50,047 nt of DNA from DASUAO01 sp046484625. Its GTDB lineage: Bacteria > Actinomycetota > Acidimicrobiia > IMCC26256 > PALSA-555. This document shows, in pieces, positions 40,797-47,952 of this stretch; position 1 is the stretch's first letter, and each line of letters opens with the position of its first letter. Under the pieces are notes generated by a model. It ran no database searches. It saw only the letters and a list, made by a program, of their open reading frames with translations, and had not been told where the DNA came from. The stretch is from contig JAWOIO010000172.1 in the NCBI GenBank assembly GCA_046484625.1, forward strand, positions 1 through 50,047, read 5' to 3'. Both the position numbers and the translations under genes were made by a program.

Positions 40797-40840
40797 AAGG
40801 AGCGAGTCTGGACACGTCGCGAGCAGGTGGTTCGGGACAC
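40775..40840 (-). other. Possible 21-codon leaderless leader peptide before the glycosyltransferase
   Basis: GTG 40840 on the minus strand lies 6 bases after TACTCT (40852-40847), the spacing of a leaderless start. It opens a 21-residue Arg/Ser/Thr-rich frame with two Cys, whose TGA (40777-40775) overlaps GTG 40778 of the glycosyltransferase as GTGA. This could be a translated leader whose progress controls the next gene; it may be chance. Confidence 0.3.
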
Positions 40841-40845
40841 GACGG

Positions 40846-40852
40846 TAGAGTA
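40846..40852. promoter_or_regulatory. Symmetric -10 box TAGAGTA serving both strands
   Basis: The heptamer TAGAGTA reads TAGAGT on the plus strand (40846-40851) toward the acyl-CoA synthetase and TACTCT on the minus strand (40852-40847) toward the glycosyltransferase. The plus transcript would have a leader of about 55 bases with an AGGAG site. Confidence 0.5.
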
Positions 40853-40911
40853 CGGCGCCCACGAGCCGAGCACGCGTCCGGGGCACCGACGCGACGCAGG
40901 ACAGGAGTGAC

Positions 40912-42477
40912 GTGCCAGACATCTTGGCGGTGCACGCCGAGGCGAACCCTCATGGGACGGCGGTCATCGTCGACGCCGTCGGCGGCGCCATGCCCTCGGC
41001 GACGACCTTCGACGAGCTCAACGCGACGGTCAACCGCCTCGCGCACGCCTTGGACTCACTCGGCGTCTCTCGGGGCGAACGCATGGTGTGGTGCGGCCCG
41101 AACTCACTCGAGGTGCTCGCGGTCCTGCACGCGGCCCGGAAAGCGGGGCTGACCGCCGTCCCACTCTCGTACCGGTTCACGGCCGACGAGATGGCGTACG
41201 TGGTCGACAACTCCGACGCGACGCTCGTGGTCGTCGACGCCGAGCAGGCCCCGCTCCTCGCGTCGGTGAGCCAACACCTGCCCAAGGTCCGGAACTTCGT
41301 CGTCTTCGGCGGCGACGCCCCGCCCGGGTTCTTGCGCTGGGACGACCTGCTCCGCGGCCAGCCCGAGACCGAGCCGCCCGACACGACCGACGAGAGCGCC
41401 GGCGCGTCGATGATCTACACGTCGGGGACGACCGGGAAGCCCAAGGGCGCCCTGCGCACCACCACCGACCCCGAGACGGTCTTCTCGCTGCTGGGCGAGC
41501 TGCGCCTCCAGATGGGCGCCGAGGTCCACCTGACGACGGGGCCGCTGTACCACTCGGGGCCGCTCGCCTTCGCGACGATGAGCCACACGATGGGATGTCC
41601 CGTCATCGTGCTCCGCAAGTTCGACCCGATGGCGTGGCTCCGCCTCGTCGCCGAGCACGGGGTGACGAACACCTTCTCGGCGCCGACCCAGCTCAAGCGC
41701 ATCGTCAGCCTCCCGCCGGGCGAGCTCGCACGCGCCGACCTGTCGTCGATGCGCTGCCTGATCGCGAACGCAGCCCCGGTCCCGTACGCGCTCAAGCAGG
41801 AGATCATCGAGAAGCTCGGCGACGGGTTCCTGTACGAGGTCTACGGCTCCACCGAGCTCGGCGTCGTCACCGTGCTCCCGCCCGAGGACCAGCTGCGCAA
41901 GCCGGGCTCGTGCGGGAAGACCTACGGGCCGATCGAGGTCCGCATCGTGCGCGACGACGGTACCGACGCCGACGTCGACGAGCCCGGTGAGCTGTTCATC
42001 CGCACGCGTCTGGCGATGGACGGCTACCACCGCAGCTCGGAGCAGCTGTCCGAGCTCGACCGCACCGACGACGACACGCGCGGGTGGAAGTCGGTCGGCG
42101 ACGTGGCGTCGGTCGACGGCGAGGGGTACCTCTCGATCCGCGACCGCAAGAAGGACATGATCATCTCCGGTGGTGTGAACATCTACCCGGCGGAGATCGA
42201 AGCCGTGTTGTACGGCCACCCGGCGGTCCTCGACGCCGCGGTGTTCGGGATCCCCGACGACGAGTGGGGCGAGTCGGTGTACGCGATCGTGCAACCCAAG
42301 GCGGGGGAGTCCATCGACACCGACGAGCTCGCGGAGTTCGTCGGGGCCCGACTCGGGGGCTACAAGCGCCCGCGCGGCTACGAGGTGCGCGACGCGTTGC
42401 CCCGCACCGACGCCGGGAAGCTCTTGAAGCGCACACTGCGCGACGAGTTCTGGGTCGAGCACGACCGGCAGCTCTGA
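40912..42477 (+). CDS. AMP-forming acyl-CoA synthetase
   Basis: A 521-residue adenylate-forming enzyme of the ANL superfamily that activates a carboxylic acid to acyl-AMP, then acyl-CoA. The P-loop-like motif IYTSGTTGKPKGA, YEVYGSTELG, GWKSVGDVASVD and DRKKDMIISGGVNIYPAEIE are present, and the catalytic Lys lies in LPRTDAGKLLKR at the C-terminus. The acid is unknown (fatty or aromatic). GTG 40912 has a strong AGGAG five to six bases upstream, so unlike most first genes here it has a real leader. The next two genes encode a separate ADP-forming CoA ligase and probably share the transcript. Confidence 0.92.
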   Translation: MPDILAVHAEANPHGTAVIVDAVGGAMPSATTFDELNATVNRLAHALDSLGVSRGERMVWCGPNSLEVLAVLHAARKAGLTAVPLSYRFTADEMAYVVDNSDATLVVVDAEQAPLLASVSQHLPKVRNFVVFGGDAPPGFLRWDDLLRGQPETEPPDTTDESAGASMIYTSGTTGKPKGALRTTTDPETVFSLLGELRLQMGAEVHLTTGPLYHSGPLAFATMSHTMGCPVIVLRKFDPMAWLRLVAEHGVTNTFSAPTQLKRIVSLPPGELARADLSSMRCLIANAAPVPYALKQEIIEKLGDGFLYEVYGSTELGVVTVLPPEDQLRKPGSCGKTYGPIEVRIVRDDGTDADVDEPGELFIRTRLAMDGYHRSSEQLSELDRTDDDTRGWKSVGDVASVDGEGYLSIRDRKKDMIISGGVNIYPAEIEAVLYGHPAVLDAAVFGIPDDEWGESVYAIVQPKAGESIDTDELAEFVGARLGGYKRPRGYEVRDALPRTDAGKLLKRTLRDEFWVEHDRQL

Positions 42478-42487
42478 GGTCCGGCTC

Positions 42488-43135
42488 GTGTCGCGGACGC
42501 TCTCCGAGCCCGAGTCGAAGGCGCTCCTCGCGCGATACGAGATCCCCTGCGTCCCGGACGCGCTGGTGGACACCGCGGCGGAGGCAGCCGAGGCCGCCGC
42601 GGCGTTCGGCTTTCCGGTCGTCGTGAAGCTGGCCGGGGCCGCGATCGCCCACAAGACCGAGCGGGGCCTCGTGCGGCTCGGCGTGCCCGACGAAGCCGCG
42701 GTGGTCGCCGCCGGCGAAGCGCTTCTCGGGGCCGCGACACCCGCGGACGGTGATGTCGGGCTCCTCGTCGCGCCGATGCTCCGCGCCACGCGCGAGCTGA
42801 TCGCGGGTGTGCACGTCGACCCGCAATTCGGTCGATGTGTGATGGTCGGGATCGGTGGAGTGCTCACGGAGGCGCTCGGCGACGTGGCGTTCCGGCTCGT
42901 GCCGCTCAGCGAGGTGGACGCGGCCGAGATGCTCGACGACCTCGGGTCCCAGGCCTTGCTCGGCGCGCTCCGCGGCGAGCCCGCCCTCGACCGCGCCGCG
43001 ATGGCACAGGTCCTGCTGGGTCTGTCTCGGCTCGCCGAGGACCGGGAAGACGTGCGCAGCGTCGACGTGAACCCTTTGCTGGTCGTCGATGGTGCGCCGG
43101 TGGCCGTCGACGCGCTCGTGGAGGTCGCGGAGTGA
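42488..43135 (+). CDS. ADP-forming acyl-CoA synthetase ATP-grasp (beta) subunit
   Basis: A 215-residue ATP-grasp protein matching the beta subunit of NDP-forming acetyl-CoA/acyl-CoA synthetase, which makes ATP from acyl-CoA, ADP and phosphate (reversibly). LSEPESKALLARYEIP starts the domain, followed by FPVVVKLAGAAIAHKTERG (nucleotide-binding Lys and the HKTE motif), IAGVHVDPQFGRCVMVGIGG and RSVDVNPLLV (metal Asn/Asp). The subunit is complete but separate from the alpha subunit, whose GTG overlaps its stop (GTGA). In many bacteria both are one polypeptide. GTG 42488 lies ten bases after the acyl-CoA synthetase stop. Confidence 0.87.
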   Translation: MSRTLSEPESKALLARYEIPCVPDALVDTAAEAAEAAAAFGFPVVVKLAGAAIAHKTERGLVRLGVPDEAAVVAAGEALLGAATPADGDVGLLVAPMLRATRELIAGVHVDPQFGRCVMVGIGGVLTEALGDVAFRLVPLSEVDAAEMLDDLGSQALLGALRGEPALDRAAMAQVLLGLSRLAEDREDVRSVDVNPLLVVDGAPVAVDALVEVAE

Positions 43136-44607
43136 CGATCAGCCGGGAGCACCTCGATGCGCTGTTCGAGCCGCGTGGCGTGCTGGTGGCAGGTGTGTCG
43201 AGCCACCCGGCGAAGTTCGGCTTCGTCGCGCTGCACAACCTGCTGACGCAGGGCTTCTCCGGGGCCGTGTACGGCACCAATCGCGAAGGCGGGGAGGTCC
43301 TCGGCGTGCCGATGCTCACGTCGATCGACGACCTGCCTGCGGACGCGACGGTCGACCTCGTGTTCGTGTGCACGCCGGCAGCCGCGAACATCGACGTGCT
43401 CGAAGCGTGCGCCCGCAAGGGGATCCGTGCGGTGTTCGTCACCTCGGGGGGCTACGCCGAGGCAGGAGACGACGGGCGCGCCGCAGAGGCGCAGCTGGTC
43501 GCGCGCGCCGACGAGCTCGGGATCCTCGTGGCCGGCCCGAATGGCCAGGGACTCGTGTCGACCCCCGTGGGGCTCTGCGCGCAGATCGTCGCCCCCTACC
43601 CGCCGCGCGGCGCGATCGGGATCGTGAGCCAGTCGGGGAACTTCGTCTCGTCGTTCCAGAACTTCGCCCGCGCGTCCGGCGTCGGCGTGAGTCGTGCGGT
43701 CTCGGCGGGGAACGCCGCTGCGCTCAGCGTTCCCGACCTCCTCGAGTACTACGCCTCCGACGACGAGACGCGCGTCGGGCTCGCGTACGTCGAGGGGATC
43801 GCGGACGGCGCCGAGTTCGCACGCCGGCTCGGCGAGGTCACGGCGCGGATGCCGGTCGTGCTCCTCAAGGGCGGTGCGACCGCGGGAGGCCAGCGCGCAG
43901 CCGCATCCCACACTGGCGCGCTCGCCACCGACGATCGGGTGTTCGACGGCATGTGCCGGCAGACGGGTGCCACACGTGCCCGGAGCGTCGAGGAGGCCTT
44001 CGACGCCGCCGCGGCGTTCGCGACCTCGCCCCTCCCACAGGGACCACGCGTCGCGGTGCTCACCACGGCCGGCGGCTGGGGAGTGGTCACCGCCGACGCC
44101 ATCGCGTCCTCGGAGCTCGACCTGGTCGAGCTTCCGCCGTCGCTGCGCGCCGCGATCGACGAACGGCTGCCACCCCGATGGAGTCGAAACAACCCGATCG
44201 ACCTCGCGGGGGGTGAGACCCGCGACACGATCCCCGAGGTGCTGGACCTCGTCGCGCAGAGCCCCGAGATCGACGCCATCATCTACCTCGGGGTCGGGAT
44301 CCAGTCGAACCAGGCTCGCCTCATGCGTGAGGGCCGGTTCGGCTCCGACGACGGGATCGAGCGGATCGTCGCGTACCACGAGCGCCAGGACGCGCGGTTC
44401 GCGGACGCTGCCGACGCAGTGAGCACCGCCTCGGGCAAGCCGATCCTCACCGCGACCGAGCTGGCGCTCGCCGATCCGTCGAACCCCGGCCCGAAGACGG
44501 TACGGGCGACCGGGCGGTACTGCTACCCGACCGGCCCCCGTGCGGTGCGCGCGCTCGAGCACCTCTGGCGGTACGCGCGTCACCGAGAGCGACGCGAGGG
44601 AGCATGA
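43132..44607 (+). CDS. ADP-forming acyl-CoA synthetase CoA-binding (alpha) subunit
   Basis: A 491-residue protein with an N-terminal CoA-binding Rossmann domain (GVLVAGVSSHPAKFG, VFVTSGGYAEAG, NGQGLVS) and two succinyl-CoA-ligase-like flavodoxin domains. VSQSGNFVSSF follows the first; the phosphohistidine loop is AAASHTGALATDDRVF with His in SHTG. This is the alpha half that carries phosphate from acyl phosphate to ADP on the beta subunit encoded just before. The start (GTG 43132) overlaps that gene and its stop overlaps the carboxypeptidase start by ATGA. The pair may supply or drain acyl-CoA for the neighbouring AMP-forming enzyme. Confidence 0.87.
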   Translation: MTISREHLDALFEPRGVLVAGVSSHPAKFGFVALHNLLTQGFSGAVYGTNREGGEVLGVPMLTSIDDLPADATVDLVFVCTPAAANIDVLEACARKGIRAVFVTSGGYAEAGDDGRAAEAQLVARADELGILVAGPNGQGLVSTPVGLCAQIVAPYPPRGAIGIVSQSGNFVSSFQNFARASGVGVSRAVSAGNAAALSVPDLLEYYASDDETRVGLAYVEGIADGAEFARRLGEVTARMPVVLLKGGATAGGQRAAASHTGALATDDRVFDGMCRQTGATRARSVEEAFDAAAAFATSPLPQGPRVAVLTTAGGWGVVTADAIASSELDLVELPPSLRAAIDERLPPRWSRNNPIDLAGGETRDTIPEVLDLVAQSPEIDAIIYLGVGIQSNQARLMREGRFGSDDGIERIVAYHERQDARFADAADAVSTASGKPILTATELALADPSNPGPKTVRATGRYCYPTGPRAVRALEHLWRYARHRERREGA

Positions 44608-46013
44608 GCCCCACTCGCACGATGGCCGCGTTGCTCGCGGTCGTCGGGACCGCGTGCGCCGCACTGGCCCTCACGACGAGCGACGGGGCTCGCCCGGCTT
44701 CGACGCGGCCGGGAACGGGTGCGCACGCTGCCGCGTGGTCGGCGAGGCGGGTGCCGCAGCCGATCGTCGACGCGGTCGGTGCCCAGCGGCTCCAGACGGC
44801 GTTGACCGACGCGATCGGCGCGACGCAGGCGTGCGTGGTCGTCGACTCCGGCGGCGCCGCGATCGCTTCCATCGGCTCCGACGTGCCGTTGATCCCCGCG
44901 TCGACCCAGAAGATCCTCACGTCGGCGGTCGCGGTCGCGGTCCTCGGTCCCGATGCCACCTTGCAGACCAGAGCCGTCGCCGCGGCCGCCCCGGTGGACG
45001 GGGTCGTCGAGAAGCTGTTCCTGGTGGGTGGGGGTGATGCCCTACTCGGGACCCCCGCGCTCCAGGCCGAGTTCGACGCCGTCGCCGAGACCCGGGGCAC
45101 GCCGATCACCCCGTTGGCGACGCTCGCCGACGGGATCGTCGCGGCCGGCGTGAAGCGCATCCCCGACGGGATCGTCGCCGACGACTCCCGCTACGACGAC
45201 CTCCGCTACGTGCCGACGTGGAGGGACTCCTATCGCACCGACGGTCAGGTCGGCCCCGTCGGGGCGCTCACGGTCGACCGCGGGTTCCGGAGCTTCCGGC
45301 CCGAGCCCGATCCCGTCGAGGACCCGGGGCTGTACGCCGTGGAGCAGCTGACGTCGATGTTGACGGAGCGTGGCGTCAGGGTGGGCCGCCCGGCCGGGCG
45401 GGGCACGGCTCCCGCCGAGGGGGTGGAGGTCGCCGTGGTCGCTTCGGCACCGATCTCCGAGGTTGCCGCCACGCTCCTGCGCACCAGCGACAACCTGGGT
45501 TCGGAGATGCTGCTACGCGAGATCGGCGTGCGCGCGGCGCAGGACGGGAGCACTGCCGCCGGCGCGACGGCGCTGGTCGCCGAGCTGGGCGAGCTCGGGA
45601 TCGACCCGACCGGCGCCGTCGTCGTCGACGGGTCGGGGCTCGACCGCGGCAATCGGACGACCTGTGGCGCCCTGGCCGCCGCGGTGGGGCTCGGCAACCG
45701 CCCCGAGTTCGCCGCGCTCTGGAACGGACTGCCGGTCGCGGGTCAGTCGGGAACGCTCGTCGACGAGTTCCGCGGCACGCCGCTCGACGGCAAGTTGCGG
45801 GCGAAGACCGGTTCACTCGACGGGGTGACCGGTCTCGCCGGCCTGCTCGACGTGGGTCGATCGCTGCGATTCGCGTTCGTGGCGAACGGAGCGTTCACCG
45901 AGCAGGGCGGCGTCGACCTGCGGGCCCGGATCGCCGGGGTGATCGCGACGTACCCGGACGCACCGCCTGCCGACACGCTCGTCCCGCGTCCGGACACGGC
46001 CAGCGCTCCGTAG
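44604..46013 (+). CDS. dacB: D-alanyl-D-alanine carboxypeptidase (PBP4/DacB, S13 family)
   Basis: A 469-residue penicillin-binding protein that trims D-Ala from peptidoglycan stems outside the membrane. An N-terminal hydrophobic segment (about residues 7-25) acts as signal or anchor. The three active-site motifs are SxxK in PASTQKILT, SxN in RTSDNLGSEM and KTG in RAKTGSLDGV. The inserted domain between the first two is typical of PBP4. ATG 44604 has GAGGG just upstream and overlaps the previous stop (ATGA). The small membrane-protein cluster begins 25 bp later with its own promoter. Confidence 0.92.
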   Translation: MSPTRTMAALLAVVGTACAALALTTSDGARPASTRPGTGAHAAAWSARRVPQPIVDAVGAQRLQTALTDAIGATQACVVVDSGGAAIASIGSDVPLIPASTQKILTSAVAVAVLGPDATLQTRAVAAAAPVDGVVEKLFLVGGGDALLGTPALQAEFDAVAETRGTPITPLATLADGIVAAGVKRIPDGIVADDSRYDDLRYVPTWRDSYRTDGQVGPVGALTVDRGFRSFRPEPDPVEDPGLYAVEQLTSMLTERGVRVGRPAGRGTAPAEGVEVAVVASAPISEVAATLLRTSDNLGSEMLLREIGVRAAQDGSTAAGATALVAELGELGIDPTGAVVVDGSGLDRGNRTTCGALAAAVGLGNRPEFAALWNGLPVAGQSGTLVDEFRGTPLDGKLRAKTGSLDGVTGLAGLLDVGRSLRFAFVANGAFTEQGGVDLRARIAGVIATYPDAPPADTLVPRPDTASAP

Positions 46014-46025
46014 ATCTGCTCGCTC

Positions 46026-46031
46026 TAGACT
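46026..46031 (+). promoter_or_regulatory. -10 box TAGACT for small membrane-protein genes
   Basis: TAGACT ends 7 bases before ATG 46039 with no Shine-Dalgarno, marking a new leaderless transcript after dacB. Confidence 0.6.
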
Positions 46032-46038
46032 CGGCGCA

Positions 46039-46392
46039 ATGCCCGAGACCACCGAGCCCGCTCCGGCCGCATCGGCGAGCGCGCCCCTCCCGCAGCTCGT
46101 CGTAGAGCTGAAGGAGATGGTTGTCGACTACGTCATGCAGGAGACGGTCGTCCCACTCCGCAACCTCGGCCGGTACATCTCCTTCGGGATCGTCGGCAGC
46201 TTCCTCTTGGGTCTCGGAGTCGCGCTCCTCGGGGTCGGCCTGCTGCGGGCCCTCCAGACCGAGACGGGGTCGACGTTCACCGGGGACTGGTCGTGGGCGC
46301 CGTACGGGATCGTCGTCGTCGTGATGCTCGTCGGGGGAGCGCTCACGTGGAAGACCCGAGCAGGTTGGCGCAACCGCAAGGAGCACGGATGA
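46039..46392 (+). CDS. Actinobacterial holin-X-like small membrane protein
   Basis: A 117-residue protein with a disordered Pro/Ala N-terminus (1-20), an amphipathic helix, and two membrane helices (about 47-69 and 86-104) joined by an outside loop containing Trp. Its layout matches the actinobacterial 'putative holin-X, holin superfamily III' group, which is chromosomal and found beside cell-envelope genes. No lysis role is implied here and no phage genes are nearby. TAGACT precedes ATG 46039 by 7 bases. The stop overlaps the next start (ATGA), so it opens a cluster of three tiny membrane or basic proteins. Confidence 0.7.
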   Translation: MPETTEPAPAASASAPLPQLVVELKEMVVDYVMQETVVPLRNLGRYISFGIVGSFLLGLGVALLGVGLLRALQTETGSTFTGDWSWAPYGIVVVVMLVGGALTWKTRAGWRNRKEHG

Positions 46393-46622
46393 GCCCGAAT
46401 CGAACGCCCCATCCCACGACTCGGCGACCGATCACGCGGGCCGACATCGAGTCGAAGCTGCGCGAGATCCAGGGAGGCACCGAGGCGGGCGCCGACGCCG
46501 CCAAGGGCGCCGGGATCGCGGCCGTCGTGGGACTGGCGCTGCTCGGGGTCCTCGTCGCCTACCTCCTCGGACGCCGCCGAGGCCGCAAGCGCCGGACGGT
46601 CGTCGAGATCCGTCGGATCTGA
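46389..46622 (+). CDS. 77-residue single-helix membrane protein
   Basis: A small protein with a basic N-terminus (residues 1-35), a helix of about 20 residues (AGIAAVVGLALLGVLVAYLLG, around 41-61) and a strongly basic C-terminal tail (RRRGRKRR). The tail should lie inside. The family is unrecognised; homologues in actinobacteria are usually called hypothetical. ATG 46389 overlaps the holin-X-like stop (ATGA). Its position between small membrane proteins and dacB suggests an envelope role, which is inference. Confidence 0.6.
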   Translation: MSPNRTPHPTTRRPITRADIESKLREIQGGTEAGADAAKGAGIAAVVGLALLGVLVAYLLGRRRGRKRRTVVEIRRI

Positions 46623-46627
46623 GCCCG

Positions 46628-46834
46628 GTGAACCAGCTCATCGTCCGGCTCTCGCGCACGGGCCTTCGTCGGGGGACGCGCGACGGATCGCAGGCATGGC
46701 TCTGGATCGGGATCGCTGCGACAGCCGTCCGCGTGCTCCGTCGCCTTCTCGCCGAGCCGACGGTGGTCGAGCGGTTCGAGCTGCGGCCCGGTGAGGCTGT
46801 CGAGATCCGGACCGTGCGCGCGCCGCGCGACTGA
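46628..46834 (+). CDS. 68-residue basic small protein
   Basis: A GTG-start protein with a basic N-terminal helix (RLSRTGLRRGTRDG), a short weak hydrophobic segment AWLWIGIAATAVRVL (about 23-37), and a C-terminal half rich in charged residues (VVERFELRPGEAVEIRTV). The hydrophobic part is marginal for membrane insertion. The GTG 46628 follows the preceding stop by five bases, so it is part of the same transcript. The function is unknown. Confidence 0.5.
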   Translation: MNQLIVRLSRTGLRRGTRDGSQAWLWIGIAATAVRVLRRLLAEPTVVERFELRPGEAVEIRTVRAPRD

Positions 46835-46852
46835 CGACCGGTTACCGACCCC

Positions 46853-47056
46853 ATGAAGATCACGTTGCGCAACCCCCGGCGCGAACTCGAGCTTCGCGGG
46901 CCGATGACCGTGGTGGCGCTCCTTCAGCGGCTCGACATCAACCCGGAGTCCGTCCTGGTCATCGCCGGTGACGAGCTCATCCCGCGTGATGCGCGTCTCG
47001 AGGACTCGGCCACCGTGGAGATCCGACCGGTCATCTCCGGGGGCGCGGGCACATGA
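46853..47056 (+). CDS. Ubiquitin-like sulfur carrier (MoaD/ThiS/TtuB type)
   Basis: A 67-residue beta-grasp protein: KITLRNPRRELELRG, VVALLQRLDINPESVLVIAGDELIPRD and VEIRPVISGG. ThiS, MoaD and TtuB carry sulfur as a C-terminal thiocarboxylate on a terminal Gly-Gly. Here the Gly-Gly is followed by Ala-Gly-Thr before the stop, so three residues would have to be removed, or the terminal glycine is used differently. The TtuA-like gene starts inside its last codons (ATGA overlap), the classical pairing for tRNA thiolation. No ThiF-like activating enzyme lies in the window. Confidence 0.75.
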   Translation: MKITLRNPRRELELRGPMTVVALLQRLDINPESVLVIAGDELIPRDARLEDSATVEIRPVISGGAGT

Positions 47057-47952
47057 AGTGCCGGGTGTGTCGCGGCCCCGCGGTGATCGACATCCGTCGA
47101 CACAACGCGGCATTCTGTCCCGAGCACCTCGTCGCGCACTGCGAGGAGCAGGTTCGGCGCGCGGTGCACGAGTACGACATGTTCACCCCCGATGCCCGGA
47201 TCCTCGTCGCGGTCTCCGGTGGCAAGGATTCGCTCGCCCTGTGGGATCTCCTCGTCCGGCTCGGCTACGACGCCGACGGGCTCTACCTCGGACTGGGCAT
47301 CGGCGACTACTCCGACGAGTCGGGTCGCTACACGCGTGCATTCGCAGCCGATCGGTCGCTCACGTTGCACGAGGTCGAGCTGGGCGCGGACTTCGGGTTC
47401 ACGATCCCGGATGCCGCCGCTGCCACGCATCGCTCGCCGTGCGGATCGTGCGGTCTCTCGAAGCGACACCTCTTCAACCGCCACGCGATCGAGCTGGGCT
47501 ACGACGTCGTGGCGACGGGTCACAACCTCGACGACGAAGCCGCGGTGCTCCTCGGGAACGTGCTGCGCTGGGACGTGAGCTACCTGGGTCGTCAGCACCC
47601 GGTCCTCCCGGCCGCGGAAGGCTTCGCACGCAAGGTCAAGCCGCTCGTGCGCATGGGGGAGCGCGAGATGGCTGCGTACTGCGTGGTGCGGGGGATCGAC
47701 TACCAGGTCGAGGAGTGCCCGATGGCGGCCGGCAACCGCCATCTCGGGTACAAGGAGATCCTGAACTCGCTGGAGGACCGATCGCCCGGGGCGAAGGCCT
47801 CGTTCATGTTCGGCTTCCTCGCTCGTGGTCAGGAGCGGTTCCACGAGGAAGGTGCCGAGGAGCGCGCGGGCCTGGTGCCGTGCACGTCGTGCGGCGCGCC
47901 CACTCCGGGCGGCGTGTGCGCGTTCTGCAAGCTCCGGGAACGTGCATCGTGA
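47053..47952 (+). CDS. ttuA: TtuA-like tRNA 2-thiolation enzyme
   Basis: A 299-residue PP-loop ATPase. The N-terminal zinc finger (CRVC...FCPEH) is followed by the ATP-binding SGGKDSLALWDLL, the cluster/sulfur Cys motif RSPCGSCGLSKRHLFN, GHNLDDEAAVLLGN and VVRGIDYQVEECPMAAG, and a C-terminal zinc finger (CTSCGAP...CAFC). This is the TtuA/Ncs6 family, which activates tRNA and inserts sulfur from a thiocarboxylated ubiquitin-like carrier, encoded directly upstream. In Thermus the target is T54. ATG 47053 overlaps that gene and its stop overlaps the TrmI gene (GTGA). Confidence 0.88.
   Translation: MKCRVCRGPAVIDIRRHNAAFCPEHLVAHCEEQVRRAVHEYDMFTPDARILVAVSGGKDSLALWDLLVRLGYDADGLYLGLGIGDYSDESGRYTRAFAADRSLTLHEVELGADFGFTIPDAAAATHRSPCGSCGLSKRHLFNRHAIELGYDVVATGHNLDDEAAVLLGNVLRWDVSYLGRQHPVLPAAEGFARKVKPLVRMGEREMAAYCVVRGIDYQVEECPMAAGNRHLGYKEILNSLEDRSPGAKASFMFGFLARGQERFHEEGAEERAGLVPCTSCGAPTPGGVCAFCKLRERAS

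Noticed and set aside
41104..44664. Very long antisense frame (about 1186 codons) over the CoA ligase genes
   Set aside because: The product has no domain and is rich in Arg, Val and His; the plus-strand genes have clear motifs and overlapping stops and starts.
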